Below, in pieces: positions 1 to 12,807 of a DNA stretch of 64,000 nucleotides. Source of the stretch: Dillenia suffruticosa (Eukaryota > Streptophyta > Magnoliopsida > Dilleniales > Dilleniaceae); contig JAVTVX010000008.1 of assembly GCA_033439265.1 (NCBI GenBank), positions 2,046,001 through 2,110,000 of the forward strand, read 5' to 3'. The translations under genes were made by a program, and so were the position numbers. Below the pieces are notes generated by a model. It was not told the DNA's origin. It did no database searches and saw nothing but the letters and a program-made list of their open reading frames with translations. Every line of letters starts with the position of its first letter. The first letter of the stretch is position 1.

Positions 1-27
1 AGAGAAGATCAAATGTCATGTATCGAT

Positions 28-570
28 TTTTTTTCCTTAAAGTTCTTGTCGCTGGTTTGGATCATTGGACTGGCATCAGTCCCATGGTTTAAATTGTCAT
101 ACTAGTGGTTTGGACAGTTTTTCCATGATAGAGCGGTTAGTTTGGTTTGGTGGGTAATTCTGGATAAGAAACTTGCCTGGTTGACAGTTGAAGTGGTCTG
201 ACTGGACGGTTGAATTGGTGGGTAATTGGGGAGAGAGGGGGGGGAGAGAGAGAGAGAGAGAGAGAGAGAGGGTCAGGGTTCGTCAGAGAGGTGGGTTAAC
301 GTTTTCAAGCTTTTGATGAATATGTGTGTGTGTGAGAGAGAGAGCTTTTGTGTGATCAGAGCAGATCTAATAACTTGTTTTCCTTCTAAAGTTCTTGTCA
401 CTGGTTTGGATCACTAGGCTGGCATCAGTTCAATGGTTTAAGTGGCCAAACTAGTGGTTTGAATGGTTTTTCCAAAAAAAGAGCGGCTCTTTTGGTTTGG
501 TGGGTAATTCTGGACAAGAAACTTGCCTGGTTGACGGTTGAATTGGTCTGACTGGAGGCTTCCTGTTTTA
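28..570. repeat. Diverged tandem duplication in SPB1 intron
   Basis: A segment of about 190 bp at 28-230 recurs at 375-570, about 345 bp apart. Both copies share blocks such as AAAGTTCTTGTC, GGTTTGGATCA, GGCATCAGT, GGTGGGTAATTCTGGA and AAGAAACTTGCCTGGTTGA. A GA-rich spacer at about 237-350 separates them. The copies differ at scattered bases, so the duplication is not recent. Confidence 0.8.
240..270. repeat. (GA)n microsatellite
   Basis: A GA dinucleotide run preceded by a short G tract lies between the two copies of the intronic duplication. Confidence 0.9.
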
Positions 571-1623
571 AAGAGCTACCAATGTTTGGAACGAAGGGAG
601 ATCTGGTTTGGCATGTTGGTTAAAGCAATTGGAAAGGAACATAAAATGATAAACTGTTTTATAGAGAGACTGCTGTTTCTTTATAAGTAGATAGATTAGT
701 AAGAAACAAAAGGTTTTCTAGAAGTTACTAATCTAAGGGAAACTCTGAGGATAAAAAGATAAAAAGAAAAATGAAAAACTCAATGGAAAAGATCTAAGCT
801 ACTCATGGAAGCTGCCTAGAGGTCTTTATTTATTACCTTGTTAGATCTTTTAATTCTTTTTCTAGATATCCATTTGGTAATTTTCAGAACACTTCCACTG
901 TAACGCTGATTAGCTGTTATGATGTTTGGAGACCACGTTACAACCGAAGGTTGTGTTTGTTTACTTGACAATATTCTCCACAAAAACAAAATAAAAAATT
1001 CTAGAAGTATAGTTTATACAATTTTTTTTTTTTAATTTCCACATTTGGAATTGTTCAAAATTTTCTTAACTGAAATAACTATTGGTACTAAAATTTCAAC
1101 TTTTCACCTTTTATTCTCAGAAAACAAAATCCAGCACGTTCTCTTTGATTTTGGTACCCTTTTGAAAAATATTATCCAAGATTTGAGAGAATTTCTGTGA
1201 AACATTTTTTTTTTCAGAGTTTATTTTCTTTTCTGAATTTTTTCAGGAAACAAACACCATAAAGGTCACTACTCTCCAACGTAAGTCTACGAAATTACAA
1301 AAAAGTACGAATGAAATATATTTTGACAAACAGAGGCCTTTACCAAGCCCCAAAAGAGTTGAAGATGAAATGGTATTATTCCATGGTAAACAGAAGACTA
1401 GAAACCCTGTACCTGTATCCAGATAAGAAAGTAAAGTAGCGCTCCGGAAGTTCTGTTTTTCCTGTATGGGAGTAATATTTATCATCCGTGCTTAAATAAT
1501 TATCTCTAATGCAAGTAAATGCCTTGGCTGCACTTTCTCTTTAGGAGTAACTTACAAACTTCTGTTGCTTCACTTTGACATTCTTCTTGGTGTATGTTGA
1601 TTATAATGATGTTCTCTCTGCAG

Positions 1624-4600
1624 GTATGAAGATGGAGAGTCAATTGTGAGGAAAGTCTGTTCAGCATCAGACTTCATCTTTTCTGAAACTCCTCTTGACA
1701 TCCTGGGTTCAGTTACTTGCATATCCTTTGATGATCCTGCTTGTTTGCAAATAAAGGATCACTCTTTGACCACAGAAGAGGTATTTTGCATTTTTTATAA
1801 TACCTTTATTCACTGCAATGTCTGTCTGCGAATGCTGTAAAGAACTTTAGAATTACGCCTTTTACAGGTTAAAGCGCTTTGCGATGATTTGCGTGTTCTG
1901 GGGAAGCAAGACTTTAAGCATCTCTTGAAGTAAGAGACCATTGTCTTTAGCTTTACCATTATGAAAATTTTCATGCTTTGGTTGGATGCAGTACCAACAT
2001 TGACTTATGCATTTTTCTTTCTGCACTTATACTGGTTTCTGCAACTTAAATGTGATTTTTGGGATATCCTTCCACTCTTACCTTTAGAACTCTTGATATG
2101 AGGATCTTAATGACAATAGGTCTTTGTTAAGCAAAATAGAAAGATAGAAACATGCACATGCTTAGGTAGTTGGGATTTGGAGCAACTTGGTGTTGCAGAC
2201 ATATGTGCCACTTGTAGGGCTTGTGATATTGTTTGGAAGTGGAAGGTTCTGTTCAACTTTCCATATCAGAAAACCTATATAAATGGTAACAATTGCTTGA
2301 TCTGGTGCTATGCCATTATGTTTTAGTGAGTCTCCTTTACTGTTGACAACAATATATAACGTAGTTGTGCAGAAGGCACTACACCGCATTGCCATGTTAT
2401 AATTTAATGCATTGTCATATCATTGGATCATGTTAGACCTTCATTTGTTGTCGAAAATAAAGTTTGTGAAATATTGATAGAATGTTGTGAAAATTTTCAA
2501 TTAGTTGTCTTCTCCAACTAATAGTTATCATTTTTAATGGCTTATAGGTGGAGGATGCATATAAGGAAGGCACTATCTCCTTCACAAAAAGCAGCTTCTA
2601 CTACCTCAGAAGCTGAAGATGGAAATGAGAAGGAAGAGGATGAGGATGAGAAAATGTTAAATGAATTGGAAGAGCTGACATATGCTGTGGAGCGCAAAAA
2701 GAAAAGAGCAAAGAAACTTCTCTCTAAGAGACTTGCCAAGGTATAACAAGAATTGGACTGTCCAGAACTTCTAAACCAAATTGGTAGTCCATTTAGTTTA
2801 AGAACTTTTGACAGCATGATGCTCGAAGTCAACTTCAAATTGAGTTCATTAAGTAATTATGGTCCCTAAACTGTAATATTTTGAGGTCCCATGGTTTTGA
2901 ATTGTGAAACTTTGTTTGTATTTTGTGGTGATTTTTGAGGTGTAGTTTATTGTGTTTTATAAATCTGTTTAGTGGATCTATGGATTAAACATTGCATTTG
3001 CGCACTTACTCTGTTTACTGATTAATGGTTTGAACCGATCAATTCCTGCTGCATCTTCTATGAATTTCCAGGACAAGGCACGGAAGGCAATGGGTACGCA
3101 AATTGATGCAATGGAGGATGGTTACACAGACCAAGAATTGTTTTCTCTCTCTTCCATCAAGGTACACGTGAAACCTATGCTGAATTCTTGATCTCATATT
3201 TGCTATATCACACATGAAGCTGCACGGACTCTATCCAAAAAAAATTTCTATTGAACATATAATGTCATCAGATTGAAAATGAAAATGAAATGATTCTTTC
3301 CCAATTGATTCAGGGTTCAGTTTTTAGGTGTATATTAATTAGGATTCATTGATGGCATGAACTTTATATCTAATATGTAATATGTTGCTCATGGTTGTCT
3401 AGGTCTGCCATGGGTTGCACCACCCAATTCAGGGTGCATTCTTGAACTGGATTGAGGTCACGGGCATCCCAAAATTTAAATGTCTATTTTCAGTTCTTTT
3501 GAGTCTGCTAATTAATATAAATCATCCAGAGTTATAGCACATGTTATAGAATATCAGACAACATGTTATGGAGTATCACACAACTATATTTGTATATATT
3601 TATTTATATATATAAGCACTCTACATATATATGAATGACCCATGCTATCATTCCTAACCATATCATGATTCGAAGAAGCCTACCCCGTACCTGTACCGTA
3701 AAAAGTGGCGTGCCAGGTACCCGTCCAATGATCTAGGTGATTATGATGTTGCTTGTGTTATGTGATCATACTACCTTTACAGGCACTTGGACTCCTATAT
3801 GACTCACCTGACTATGTGATATAAAGTTGGATTGGATATGATTCCTACTTGAAACTGCTTGCCCTTCCATGTTTTCCCAACTAGTTGTTTCTTTACTTGT
3901 ATATAGTGCAATATCGTTGATGGCTAAGGGGGATTGTTGAGTTGTCTTCCATACTGATGTCTGATGTGACTTGTAACATTTTGAAGCTTGTGGACACTTT
4001 GGAAGTTGCTATCGTGACAGCTGTCATTTCTGATATCATATAAAATTTTATCCTCTTATTGTTGGAGAAAATAAGCTGTAGGTCATTATATTTCCCTGTT
4101 TTTGCTTCAGCACCTGTCAATGCAGCTGATGCATGAAACCTGATTGATAGTCTATTTTTAGAGATGTGTGAAGATCTCTAAAACCCTGCAGAAACGATAC
4201 AATATGAAGCATCTTGGGAGTCGTAAAATTATAGGTTTTCTGTTGCAAATGAGTTTTACTATCTCATTTGAATTTGTTCTTATTTCTTTTCTTGACTGTG
4301 GTTTTCAGTACCATTCTTTGGTTTTTTTTTTTTTTTTTTGGCTGTTCTTGTCTGATTAGTTATTGGATTTCATAGTCCCAACTCCAACCACCGCCACACT
4401 TGCATTATGGTTGTGTACCTCGGAACTCCGGAGTTTTCAGTCACAAAACCAATGAGGACTCTTGCTCATAGTGCGTTATTTAGTTATTTGAATTGATTCA
4501 TATAGATCTGTATTGCATTACTATTTCAGCAGTTCTTGCCATTTGACACGCCAGCATTACATCCATTACTAGAAGACTGTTCAGCAATAGTACAGGCTTA

Positions 4601-6198
4601 TTTAGTGTAGTATAAACTATGCGTAACAATTTATTTCATAATACTGGCATATTGATCTTATTGCATTTGGTGCTTGTATCAGGGTAAGAAGGATCTGGTG
4701 GTTGTTGATTCTGCTGACTATGATCATGAAGGTGGTGACTTGGAAGATAGCGAAAATGAGGAAAACCTGGAGGATGACCATGAGCCTTCAGACAGTGATG
4801 TGGACTCTGATGACGAACGCAGAAGGTGAATTCATACTATGTTTTTAAAGGTGGGAATTTCTGTATATACTTGTTATTGACTATGCATTGTTTGAGTAGA
4901 TATGATGAATATCTGGAAGAAATTCTTGACCAAGCTTATGAGAGGTTTGTTGCTAGAAAAGATGGAAGTACAAAACAAAGAAAGCGTGCAAAGCAATCCT
5001 ATGGCCAACTATTGGAGGTTGTCCCTTATCATTATGTTCCTTTTTATGGACAACTTTTACTATTTATTTATTTATCTATTAAGTCCTTTTACATGCATCT
5101 TCATCTAAGATGAGGGTGAGAAAATTAGAATCAAGTCACTCTTCCCACTAATACTGTGGAAGTGAATTTGGCATGTATATTAAGATCTGTTCTCTTCTGA
5201 CTGTGCAGGGTGATGGTGTTGATGATGATGGCGAAAATGTGATTCAGTATGAAGATGAATCTGACAAAGATGAGGAAGCTCAGGATGTGAACCCGCTCAT
5301 GGTACCGCTAGTTAACGAGGAAAAGCCCACTCAGGATGAAATTACAGCAAAGTGGTTTGGTCAGGATATATTTGCTGAAGCAGTTCAGGAGGGGGATTTG
5401 GAGAGGAGTGATAGTGAAGATGAAATGCAGGTGGATGGTGGAGAAGGAAAGGCCTTGGTCCCAGAAAAGGGGAAGCCAAAGAAAGTTCAGCAATCTACAG
5501 GGGCAATGAAACAGACTCAGAAATTTTCCTCGAAGGCAGAGGATGGTTTTGAGATAGTACCTGCTCCGGCTACCGATTCAAGTGATGACTCTTCTGACGA
5601 GTCAGATGAAGATGACATTGAAACTAAAGCTGAGATATTAGCTTGTGCAAAGAAGATGCTGAGGAAGAAAACACGGGAGCAGATTATTGATGACGCCTAC
5701 AATAAATACATGTTTGATGATGAGGGCTTGCCTAGGTGGTTTGTGGAAGAGGAAAAGAGGCATCGGCAGCCAGTCAAACCTGTTACACGCGAGGAAATTG
5801 AAGCAATGAAGGCACAGTTCAAAGAAATTAATGCTCGTCCAGCTAAGAAGGTGGCAGAGGCCAAAGCTCGGAAGAAACGGGTTGCCATGAGGAAACTTGA
5901 CAAGGCTCGCCAAAAGGCAAACTCCATCTCTGAACAAGCAGACATCTCTGATCGTTCAAAAAGGAAGATGATCGAACAACTTTATAAGAAGGCTATGCCA
6001 AAAAGACCTAAGAAGGAGTTAGTTGTTGCAAAGAAAGGAGTTCAAGTCAAGGTTGGAAAGGGAAGTGTCCTTGTCGATCGGCGTATGAAAAAGGATGCAA
6101 GAGGAATGAGGAAGCAAGGGAAAGGAAAGGGGAAGAAGGGAAACAGTAAGAGAGGTAAGGGTGAAGGGTCTTCCAAGGCATCCAGAAAGAAGGGTTAA
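1624..6198 (+). CDS. SPB1: AdoMet-dependent rRNA methyltransferase SPB1/FtsJ3 (3' portion, 5' partial)
   Basis: Exons 1624-1780, 1868-1929, 2548-2740, 3072-3161, 4683-4825, 4900-5017 and 5209-6198 join in one frame with GT-AG borders and give about 583 residues ending in TAA. The first exons (YEDGESIVRK, then SETPLDILGS) match the DUF3381 region that follows the FtsJ methyltransferase domain in Spb1. A long acidic and charged linker follows, then the Spb1 C-terminal domain in the last exon (DEITAKWFGQDIFAEA, DDEGLPRWFVEEEKRH, KKVAEAKARKKRVAMRKL) and a very basic Gly/Lys tail typical of nucleolar proteins. Known role of the family: 2'-O-methylation of 25S rRNA in the peptidyl-transferase loop and 60S subunit maturation in the nucleolus. 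The catalytic domain is upstream of the window, so its activity cannot be judged here. Assignment is firm; exon borders follow frame continuity. Confidence 0.93.
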
Positions 6199-9004
6199 TA
6201 GAGGGAAAATAAAGTAGTGAAAGGGTAAGTTAAATTATTTTTTTTACTTTTTTCCAATTTTGCAGGGCAAGTTAAATTTTGGTCATGTTTTTTGTATGAT
6301 CTCATCAAAAGAATGGAGGGAAGAACATAGCTTTACATAATTTGTGGTGTTAATCCTGCTTCTTCTTGTCGGATTTCCTAGTTCGTGATTCTTCAGGGCT
6401 GCTTCTAAGATGGACACTTCAAAGTATGGACACTTCAAAGTCCTAACACAAAAGGCCCATAGATTTGAGTTTATTAAGCCTATGAGGTCATTTTTTATGA
6501 ACATGAGACAACGATTTTGTGATTTTGATTTCTGAATTCAATGATAATGGATTGCTGAATTTGGTAATTGTGCATGAATTCATGAATAAGAATTATCTTT
6601 TAAGTATGGGTTTTTGTTTTTTTGGTATGATGTCTTGGATAATGCCCGGTATTCGGGGTTTCATCCTGATTAATCCGGACTGACCGTTGTATTGGCTTTT
6701 TTTCGGAGGCCAGGTCTCCTAACAGGAAACGCTCCATACATATGAGAGTCGATGCTTAAGGGAATGCTCAATACACATAAATGAATCTCGGTCATGTTTA
6801 AGACAATTTAATTCCACATCCAGTTGAGTTAACTCACGTTGGTTAAATATGGGTTTTTGTTGGATTTGAAAACGGAATTGATAGATGTGTTTGGAATGAA
6901 TTAGAGTTTAGGGTTTAGGGTTATTGGAATGAATTGATACATTAATAATTATTTGGATTTTCTGATTTATCTGGCCTATTTGCCTCTCCCCTCAATGGTT
7001 GAAAGATTCAAATCAATATCAAATTTTTTTTGATCGAGTGGTTGGACACTTTACCTCTTAATAAGAGTTTTCGAGTTTTGAAAATAATAAAAAATGATTT
7101 GTATTAGTCTCATAGTATTTGAATCGGATCGTTAACTTTGATTTTGTCGTACTTTGTAAACCAAATCAACGGTATAAAGTTTTGGATTTGTTGGAAGTGG
7201 TGCATGCAAAAGTTTTTATTATGCTATATAGTTGTATTATACAATTGGGGTTTCAATTTACTCAATTGGGATCTGATTTATACCCATAAGTAATACCCGG
7301 ATAAATAGGTCTAGGTCGAATTTGGATCCCTAGCCTTTTTTATTTTTATTATATATATATATATATACACATTTAATCACTGATAAATGAAAATTCACCG
7401 ATCCGATTCAAATAATTATAAAATTTAATTTAGAAGTTAAGTTTTTTGACATCTGTTGTTTCATTTTTAAAACTCAAACTAAATATTTTAATTAAAAGAA
7501 TTTAGTCTTTTGTTACTAAACTTATAGATTATTGGTTCGAATTTCTAGTTTACCAACTTGGTAATATTTTTAATTAATATTATATCAATATTATTCCTAC
7601 TTTTGTAACACTTGCTCACAAAGATGTACATAATTATGCTTTTGTACCCTTTTTTTTTTTTTTAGGTGAACGCTTTTGTACCCTTTCCTCGTCTGGCCAC
7701 AGTTAATTTTACCCTACTCAGCCTGGAGTCATTGCCATCCTTATTGTTTTTTTTTTTTTTATTTTCATCATCGATATTCGATTTTTATCCGATTAATTTA
7801 ATTCTAATACTATAGGATCCACTTTATAAGTTAACTCTCTCAAATCATTTTTCACCATTTGTCACTTATACAAATGCTGCATAAGTGTATAGGTAGGACG
7901 GTTGGGGTTCCGGCCGGAGGTAGCTTTACCCTATGTGATCCAACCCTACTGCCATCCCTTGTATAAGAGCGTGCTCTGTCTTTTTTATTGATATCTTAAT
8001 CGATATTTAGAGTTATATTTTGATTAATCTGATTTGATTACTTATTAAGCTTATTTTAGGGATAACGATTATAACGTAATTTTTTTATTTTCAAGTTTTG
8101 AATATGAGACTTAAGATGTTTTGCACCATTTCTCAACGGGCAACTGTAACTTGGTTATACAAGCTCTCTCTTACTTAACATGATGTCACGTTGTGCAATT
8201 CTACAGTGGTGATTTTCGATTCTCCGGTGGTGTTCACTCTCATTGGTGGTGCCTTTCATAGAGTTAATTGAAAATTTTGAAGGGAATTGATTGATTTCGT
8301 GTCGCCCATTCTTAGGCTTCTATTCTTAGATCGGCAATAACTCAACTTCATTCTTCAACAATGAAGCCGACCCACCAAAGTTCAAGGTTGTATCGTTATG
8401 GTCTTCAGTTGTGTTGATTTTTATTATATAAATATTTATTCTCTATGCTATTAGTGAAATATAACGAATAATAATATTTATCAATAATATCACTATTTTT
8501 ATTATACCATATTATTATTAGCTATGAGTAAATAGTAATAACAGAGAAAAGTATATCATTAATCACTATCGTCTAATTGGTTGCCGAATACTAATACCCG
8601 TTAGTAAGAATTTGAATTCAAATATTATATACGAAAAAAATAAAAAAAATTTTACTATTTAAGAATTTAAATAATCTAACATCGAATTTAGTTAAAATAA
8701 TATTATTTTTGAGTATAAATGATTTTTTCATAAAAGCTAATAACATAAATAATCTAATAATACCATTCATTGTTTGCGATCCATTTTGATCCATAATCGT
8801 ATTTATTTGAATTTTTAAAATTTTGAATTATTTATTTATTATTATTTTTTAAAGGCGTGTGGAATGAATGTATGTGATGATTCAAGATCCTTTTTTCGAT
8901 GGCTTGGACCCGTTCAAAGCAAACGTGGCGCCAGTTGTCGTTTCAAAAGAAGCCGCCCCACCGATATACTTTTCGACAAGAAAGAAAGCCAATTCCTCGC
9001 TTTC

Positions 9005-9008
<4 letters not shown>
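6199..9008. other. Intergenic region between SPB1 and the stress-protein gene
   Basis: It holds the 3' flank of SPB1, a tRNA-derived SINE at about 6612-6852, and AT-rich SINE-like remnants near 7380-7570, 7764-7860 and 7983-8160, recognisable by fragments such as CCGATTAATTTAATTC and TTGATTAATCTGATTTGATT. From about 8860 it becomes the presumed promoter and 5'UTR of the next gene. No coding sequence was recognised. Confidence 0.7.
6612..6852 (-). repeat. tRNA-derived SINE copy
   Basis: Read on the minus strand, a tRNA-like head starts near 6852, with a box A-like motif TTAACTCAACTGG and a degenerate box B. A body follows with GGATTAATCAGGATGAAA, and it ends GAATACCGGGC...CATACC before a short A run. 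The copy at 60217-60432 is clearly the same family and has better preserved promoter boxes. Confidence 0.75.
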
Positions 9009-9039
<31 letters not shown>

Positions 9040-9433
9040 GAATCGATAATGGAAGACGAAGAGTACGAGTGGAGAGAAGTCAAACTGCCATCTCTAGGAC
9101 CGGCAGAGCTAGAGAGAGAAACAGGAGAGAGAAGACGAGGTCGTGACATTGTGATTGCAATCGATCATGGTCCCAACAGTAAACACGCCTTCGATTGGGC
9201 TATTACTCACTTCTGTCGTCTCGCGGACACGATTCATCTTGTTTGTGCCGTCTCAGGTGCACTCTCTCTCTCTCTCTCTCTCTCTTTCTATACTAAGCAC
9301 AGTTATATGTCGGTATGATTTTTTTAATGGTAATTGTTGAACATAGAAGGTGCGGATGGGATTGTTTATGAGATGACTGAAGGTCTGATGGAGAAACTTG
9401 CAGCGGAGGCTTTCGAGGTTGCGATGGTGAGTA

Positions 9434-9487
<54 letters not shown>

Positions 9488-9574
9488 GGGCTTTGCAGGT
9501 GCACCAAATTTGAAATATTGGTCATTTCATTTGATTTTGTTTTCAATTTTAGTTGTAGAGAGAGAGAGAGAGAG
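9009..9574. repeat. GA and CT microsatellites bracketing exons 1 and 2 of the stress-protein gene
   Basis: Four dinucleotide tracts lie in 565 bp. A (GA)n run ends directly before the start codon (about 9009-9036). A (CT)n run opens intron 1 (about 9262-9285), a longer (CT)n run opens intron 2 (about 9434-9486), and a (GA)n run lies deeper in intron 2 (9557-9574). The GA and CT tracts are mutually complementary in the pre-mRNA. Confidence 0.9.
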
Positions 9575-11423
9575 TTGGGGAGAGAGAAATTTTAGGATTT
9601 TTTTTATATTATAACAGCATCAATTTTGAGGAGGAAATTGGGGATAAGCATTATTTATTATGATCTTCGATCATCTCAGTCAATGGAATATAATAGAATA
9701 ATAATTCTATGCCGTTGATAAGTATTTTAATCTTATAGAATTTTATGCTACTTTATTTTGAACGGGTACTAAAATTGACCATGTCTGACTCATAGTGAAA
9801 AACTTTTAGAATCGTTTGTGTCGCTTTGTGGCAGCAGGGAGCAGCTGCCATCCCTGAAACTTTTCAGGAAAAAATTTTATGTTTATTTATTTTTTTGGTA
9901 CCGGAGCCACCACTTAGTATTTGGAGTTTCGTCTAAACTAATCTGGATCGACTACCGTAGGATCCACTTTGTGGGGTGGGTTTCCCAATATTGTTTTTTT
10001 CGTGCCTAGAGAGAGTCGAACTCTCTACCTAGTTAAGAGACGAAAGTGTCCATTCCACCTACGCTAACAAGTATCGATAAAATTTTATGTTTATAATTTT
10101 GAAATGTATAACCTCAAATGTTTTCCATATTAAAAATCATAACTCCGACCTTAAATTATAACTCAAAATATGTGTTGTATTTTATCCTCATTTGAATTTC
10201 TGGTATCACCTTGGGCCCATGCTTGATAGATATCATGTATCCAGAATTTCAGAATGTTGCCCTTTTTTTTAAAAGATTAACATGTAAAGTTTAAATTCTT
10301 TTTATAACTAGTCAATACTTGTTGTCTTTCATATTTCTCAATCATGTATGAGTCCTTTCTTTTTGTCATTCTATTCTTAGAGCTAAACGAAGTTAATCAG
10401 CTAGTCTTCTATATTTAGAATTCAAGTTTTTCAGTTTATGTTGCACTTCTCCTCTAGTGATTTAGATGGCTTGGTCATCAATATAGTAATCTATCATCAA
10501 GTTTAGCAGGTTATCAAAGAAAAATGCACGTGTGGCGTGCAGAAATATTTAAAATGACAAATACCTAAAAGGGTGAAAATCCCAGCCAGTTATATCCTAT
10601 GTTATTGTGTGTTGCACCAACATTTCTAAAATAACTATGTTGTGCGTTGGACAAGTTCTTAAATATGACAATACAATACTTTGTAACTTATTACAATATG
10701 AAAATTTTTGTAATTCTTCCGTGTCACTGTGTTTGTGTTGTGTCACATCCTATATTCCATCTTTGTGTCTGTACTTCATAGGTTGTATCCCAAAAGCAAA
10801 ACACATAAATTAGTACCAGCCCATAACATATCTTGGCTGTCACATTTTCCTATTGCAATCCTTGAAGCCGGAAAGAAGGGGAAGAGAGAGAAGAGCACTA
10901 GTTTAGACTTTAGAGGACTTTCCTCAAATTAGATAATAACTTCTCTAATTCAATACTTGGGTGAGCAAAAATTCGTCTTGAGATTGCCGCATAGTAAATT
11001 TATATTAAAGTTATCTTTTACGGCTTATCAATTTAGGTGAAGACTGTGGCTCGTATTGTACATGGAGATGCAGGCAAGGTAATTTGCAAGTATGCTGAAA
11101 GGGTGAAACCTGTGGCAGTGGTAATGGGTACAAGAGGCAGGAGCTTGATTCAAAGGTTGGTTTATACTTCCCTTCAACAAAACAGGATTTCTACTTATTG
11201 GGCACAATAATAACTTCTTTTATTGTTCTTTTCCAGTGTAATTCAGGGAAGTGTAAGTGAATATTGCTTCCACAATTGTAAATCAGCACCTGTTATTATT
11301 GTTCCTGGGAAAGGTAGTCTCTGTAATTCAATTCCAATCTTATTTTTCCTTTGATTTGTCTACATTGGGATAACACATGGTTGATCCATTTCTGCAGAAG
11401 CTGGGGAAGAATCAGTAATCTAG
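9037..11423 (+). CDS. Universal stress protein (UspA-type, ATP-binding class)
   Basis: Exons 9037-9256, 9350-9426, 11037-11155, 11237-11313 and 11398-11423 join in frame to 172 residues. The N-terminal strand (GRDIVIAIDHGPNSKHAFDW, Asp43) and the C-terminal signature GTRG-9 residues-GS at residues 130-144 fit the G-2x-G-9x-G(S/T) nucleotide-binding motif of ATP-binding UspA proteins. The final strand is SAPVIIVPG. It is a single-domain soluble protein of usual length, with a short acidic N-terminal extension. Plant relatives act in stress signalling; the target here is unknown. I chose the ATG at 9037 because it begins the family-like sequence. An in-frame upstream ATG at 8899 would add 46 residues read through the GA repeat (RERERE), which I consider 5'UTR. 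Intron 2 is 1.6 kb and contains a SINE. Confidence 0.9.
9893..10078 (-). repeat. tRNA-derived SINE inside intron 2 of the stress-protein gene
   Basis: On the minus strand a tRNA-like head begins near 10078 with TTAGCGTAGGTGG (box A-like) and a good box B, GAGAGTTCGACTCTC. The body contains GTCGATCCAGATTAGTTTAG, and the element ends GGCTCCGGTACC followed by an A-rich tail. It lies antisense to the host gene. Confidence 0.8.
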
Positions 11424-12807
11424 TGGTATTAGTGACTTGCAGAAACTGTAAGCCCCTACTTTTATACATCTTTACATTAGCTTTGTTTTTCTTGTAATGA
11501 CTGGAGACGGCTGTTTGATTGGACAGAGTTGACTATATCAAATGATGGATCGTGTAGACTAGTTTGTACTATGTTATGCAAAAATGTATATTTTGTATTT
11601 TGAATTTTGGATATTGATGCAAGGACAATGAGACATTTTAAACGTAAAGACATTGTGAAAACCAAAATTTTTATCATACTGTGATTTTTGCAACATCAAG
11701 CTCACAATTCCTTTCTCAAGTTCTAAACTCACAGTCTTAGGCACTGGGATTTTTGTGTTTACACATGTTATAGAAGGTGTAATAAAGATCTCCATTTGAT
11801 TTTCTATAATGGAGAGGATCCTGATCCATAGGAAATTCATCAGCAGGGAAAAGATCTGGAAGTACCTTTTGCAGGCTGTCCAAAGCTATTCGAGTCCTCT
11901 TGCTCTGCCTAGCGGAGGATCTCTGCTAGTGCTACCTTGAGTAGCCCCATGTTTGCTTTCTTGTGTCAAAGTTCTGCCGTCCCAGGTTTGGACGTGCCTT
12001 GCAACAGGCTAACTCGTCGTCAGGGGGTTAGGATTGTCATGTTTGGTGTGGGCCTGGATGGTGGGTTGGCCTCTTCCTATCATGTGCTGGCCCGAGCCTG
12101 CATTCTCCTAATGTCCTCTTTCTCTTCTTTTTTTTTTTTTTGGGGTGGGGGAGGGGAAGGCATTCCTCCACATTGGTCGAGGCTTTTTCTCTTTGCTTTC
12201 TGGGCTTTGCTTATCAGATAAAAAAGAAGAAGCATCTATTAAATATTTCATTAAAATAAGGAAGCAAAAAAATTAAGAAAACTAGAAAATCTCTAAAATA
12301 TGCTCAATGTAGTACTTTCTTATACTGTCCACCACTTTTCGTTGTTGAAACCCCTGACGAGGATACTTTGACATCAATGGGGGAAAATAGACGGCATGAT
12401 GAAAATTAAGCTGTTTGATAGTTCCTTTCCCTTATCTCATGCTTGTCCGCTTTTGTTTAGTTCTCTATCTAGCTTAAGAGCTCATGCTTGTTGAGATATA
12501 GAACTCTGCCAATATTTTTGTTCTGTTCCTCATGTTTTCCTTGAGTTGCTCTAGTTCTGATGTCATTTACTTGCTTTGTGGATAATTCTGTCACTAACAC
12601 ACAGAACCCGTTGAGCATATTGTGGATTGATTCATTTCTTCCGAGTCATTAGCAAACGTTCTGCATTTATTTCCCAGTGAATTAGCTTTAACTGCCTTTT
12701 TTTTTAATATACAAAATATAAATTACACTTACTGATATAACTTATAATTTTAGGAACATTACAATCTCCACCAATATCATGCCACATTCAATGCCCGAAA
12801 GATTATT

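Larger units (their letters stand above)
1..1623 (+). other. SPB1: Intron of the SPB1 gene (5' exons outside window)
   Basis: This stretch precedes the first recognisable SPB1 exon, which begins after an acceptor CTCTCTGCAG ending at 1623. That exon starts with one base of a split codon, so a coding exon must lie further left. I looked for the expected upstream SPB1 coding sequence here and did not see it, so I read 1-1623 as intron. It contains a tandem duplication (28-570), a GA microsatellite and AT-rich filler. Confidence 0.6.

Noticed and set aside
226-417. Open frame with RERERERE-type translation
   Set aside because: It is produced by the GA microsatellite inside an SPB1 intron; same explanation for similar Arg-Glu or Ser-Leu runs elsewhere in the window.
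11860-12235. Possible LINE 3' end
   Set aside because: Only the GCTTATCAGAT-plus-A-rich ending suggests it; there is no reverse transcriptase sequence and no target-site duplication, so it is mentioned only in the region note.
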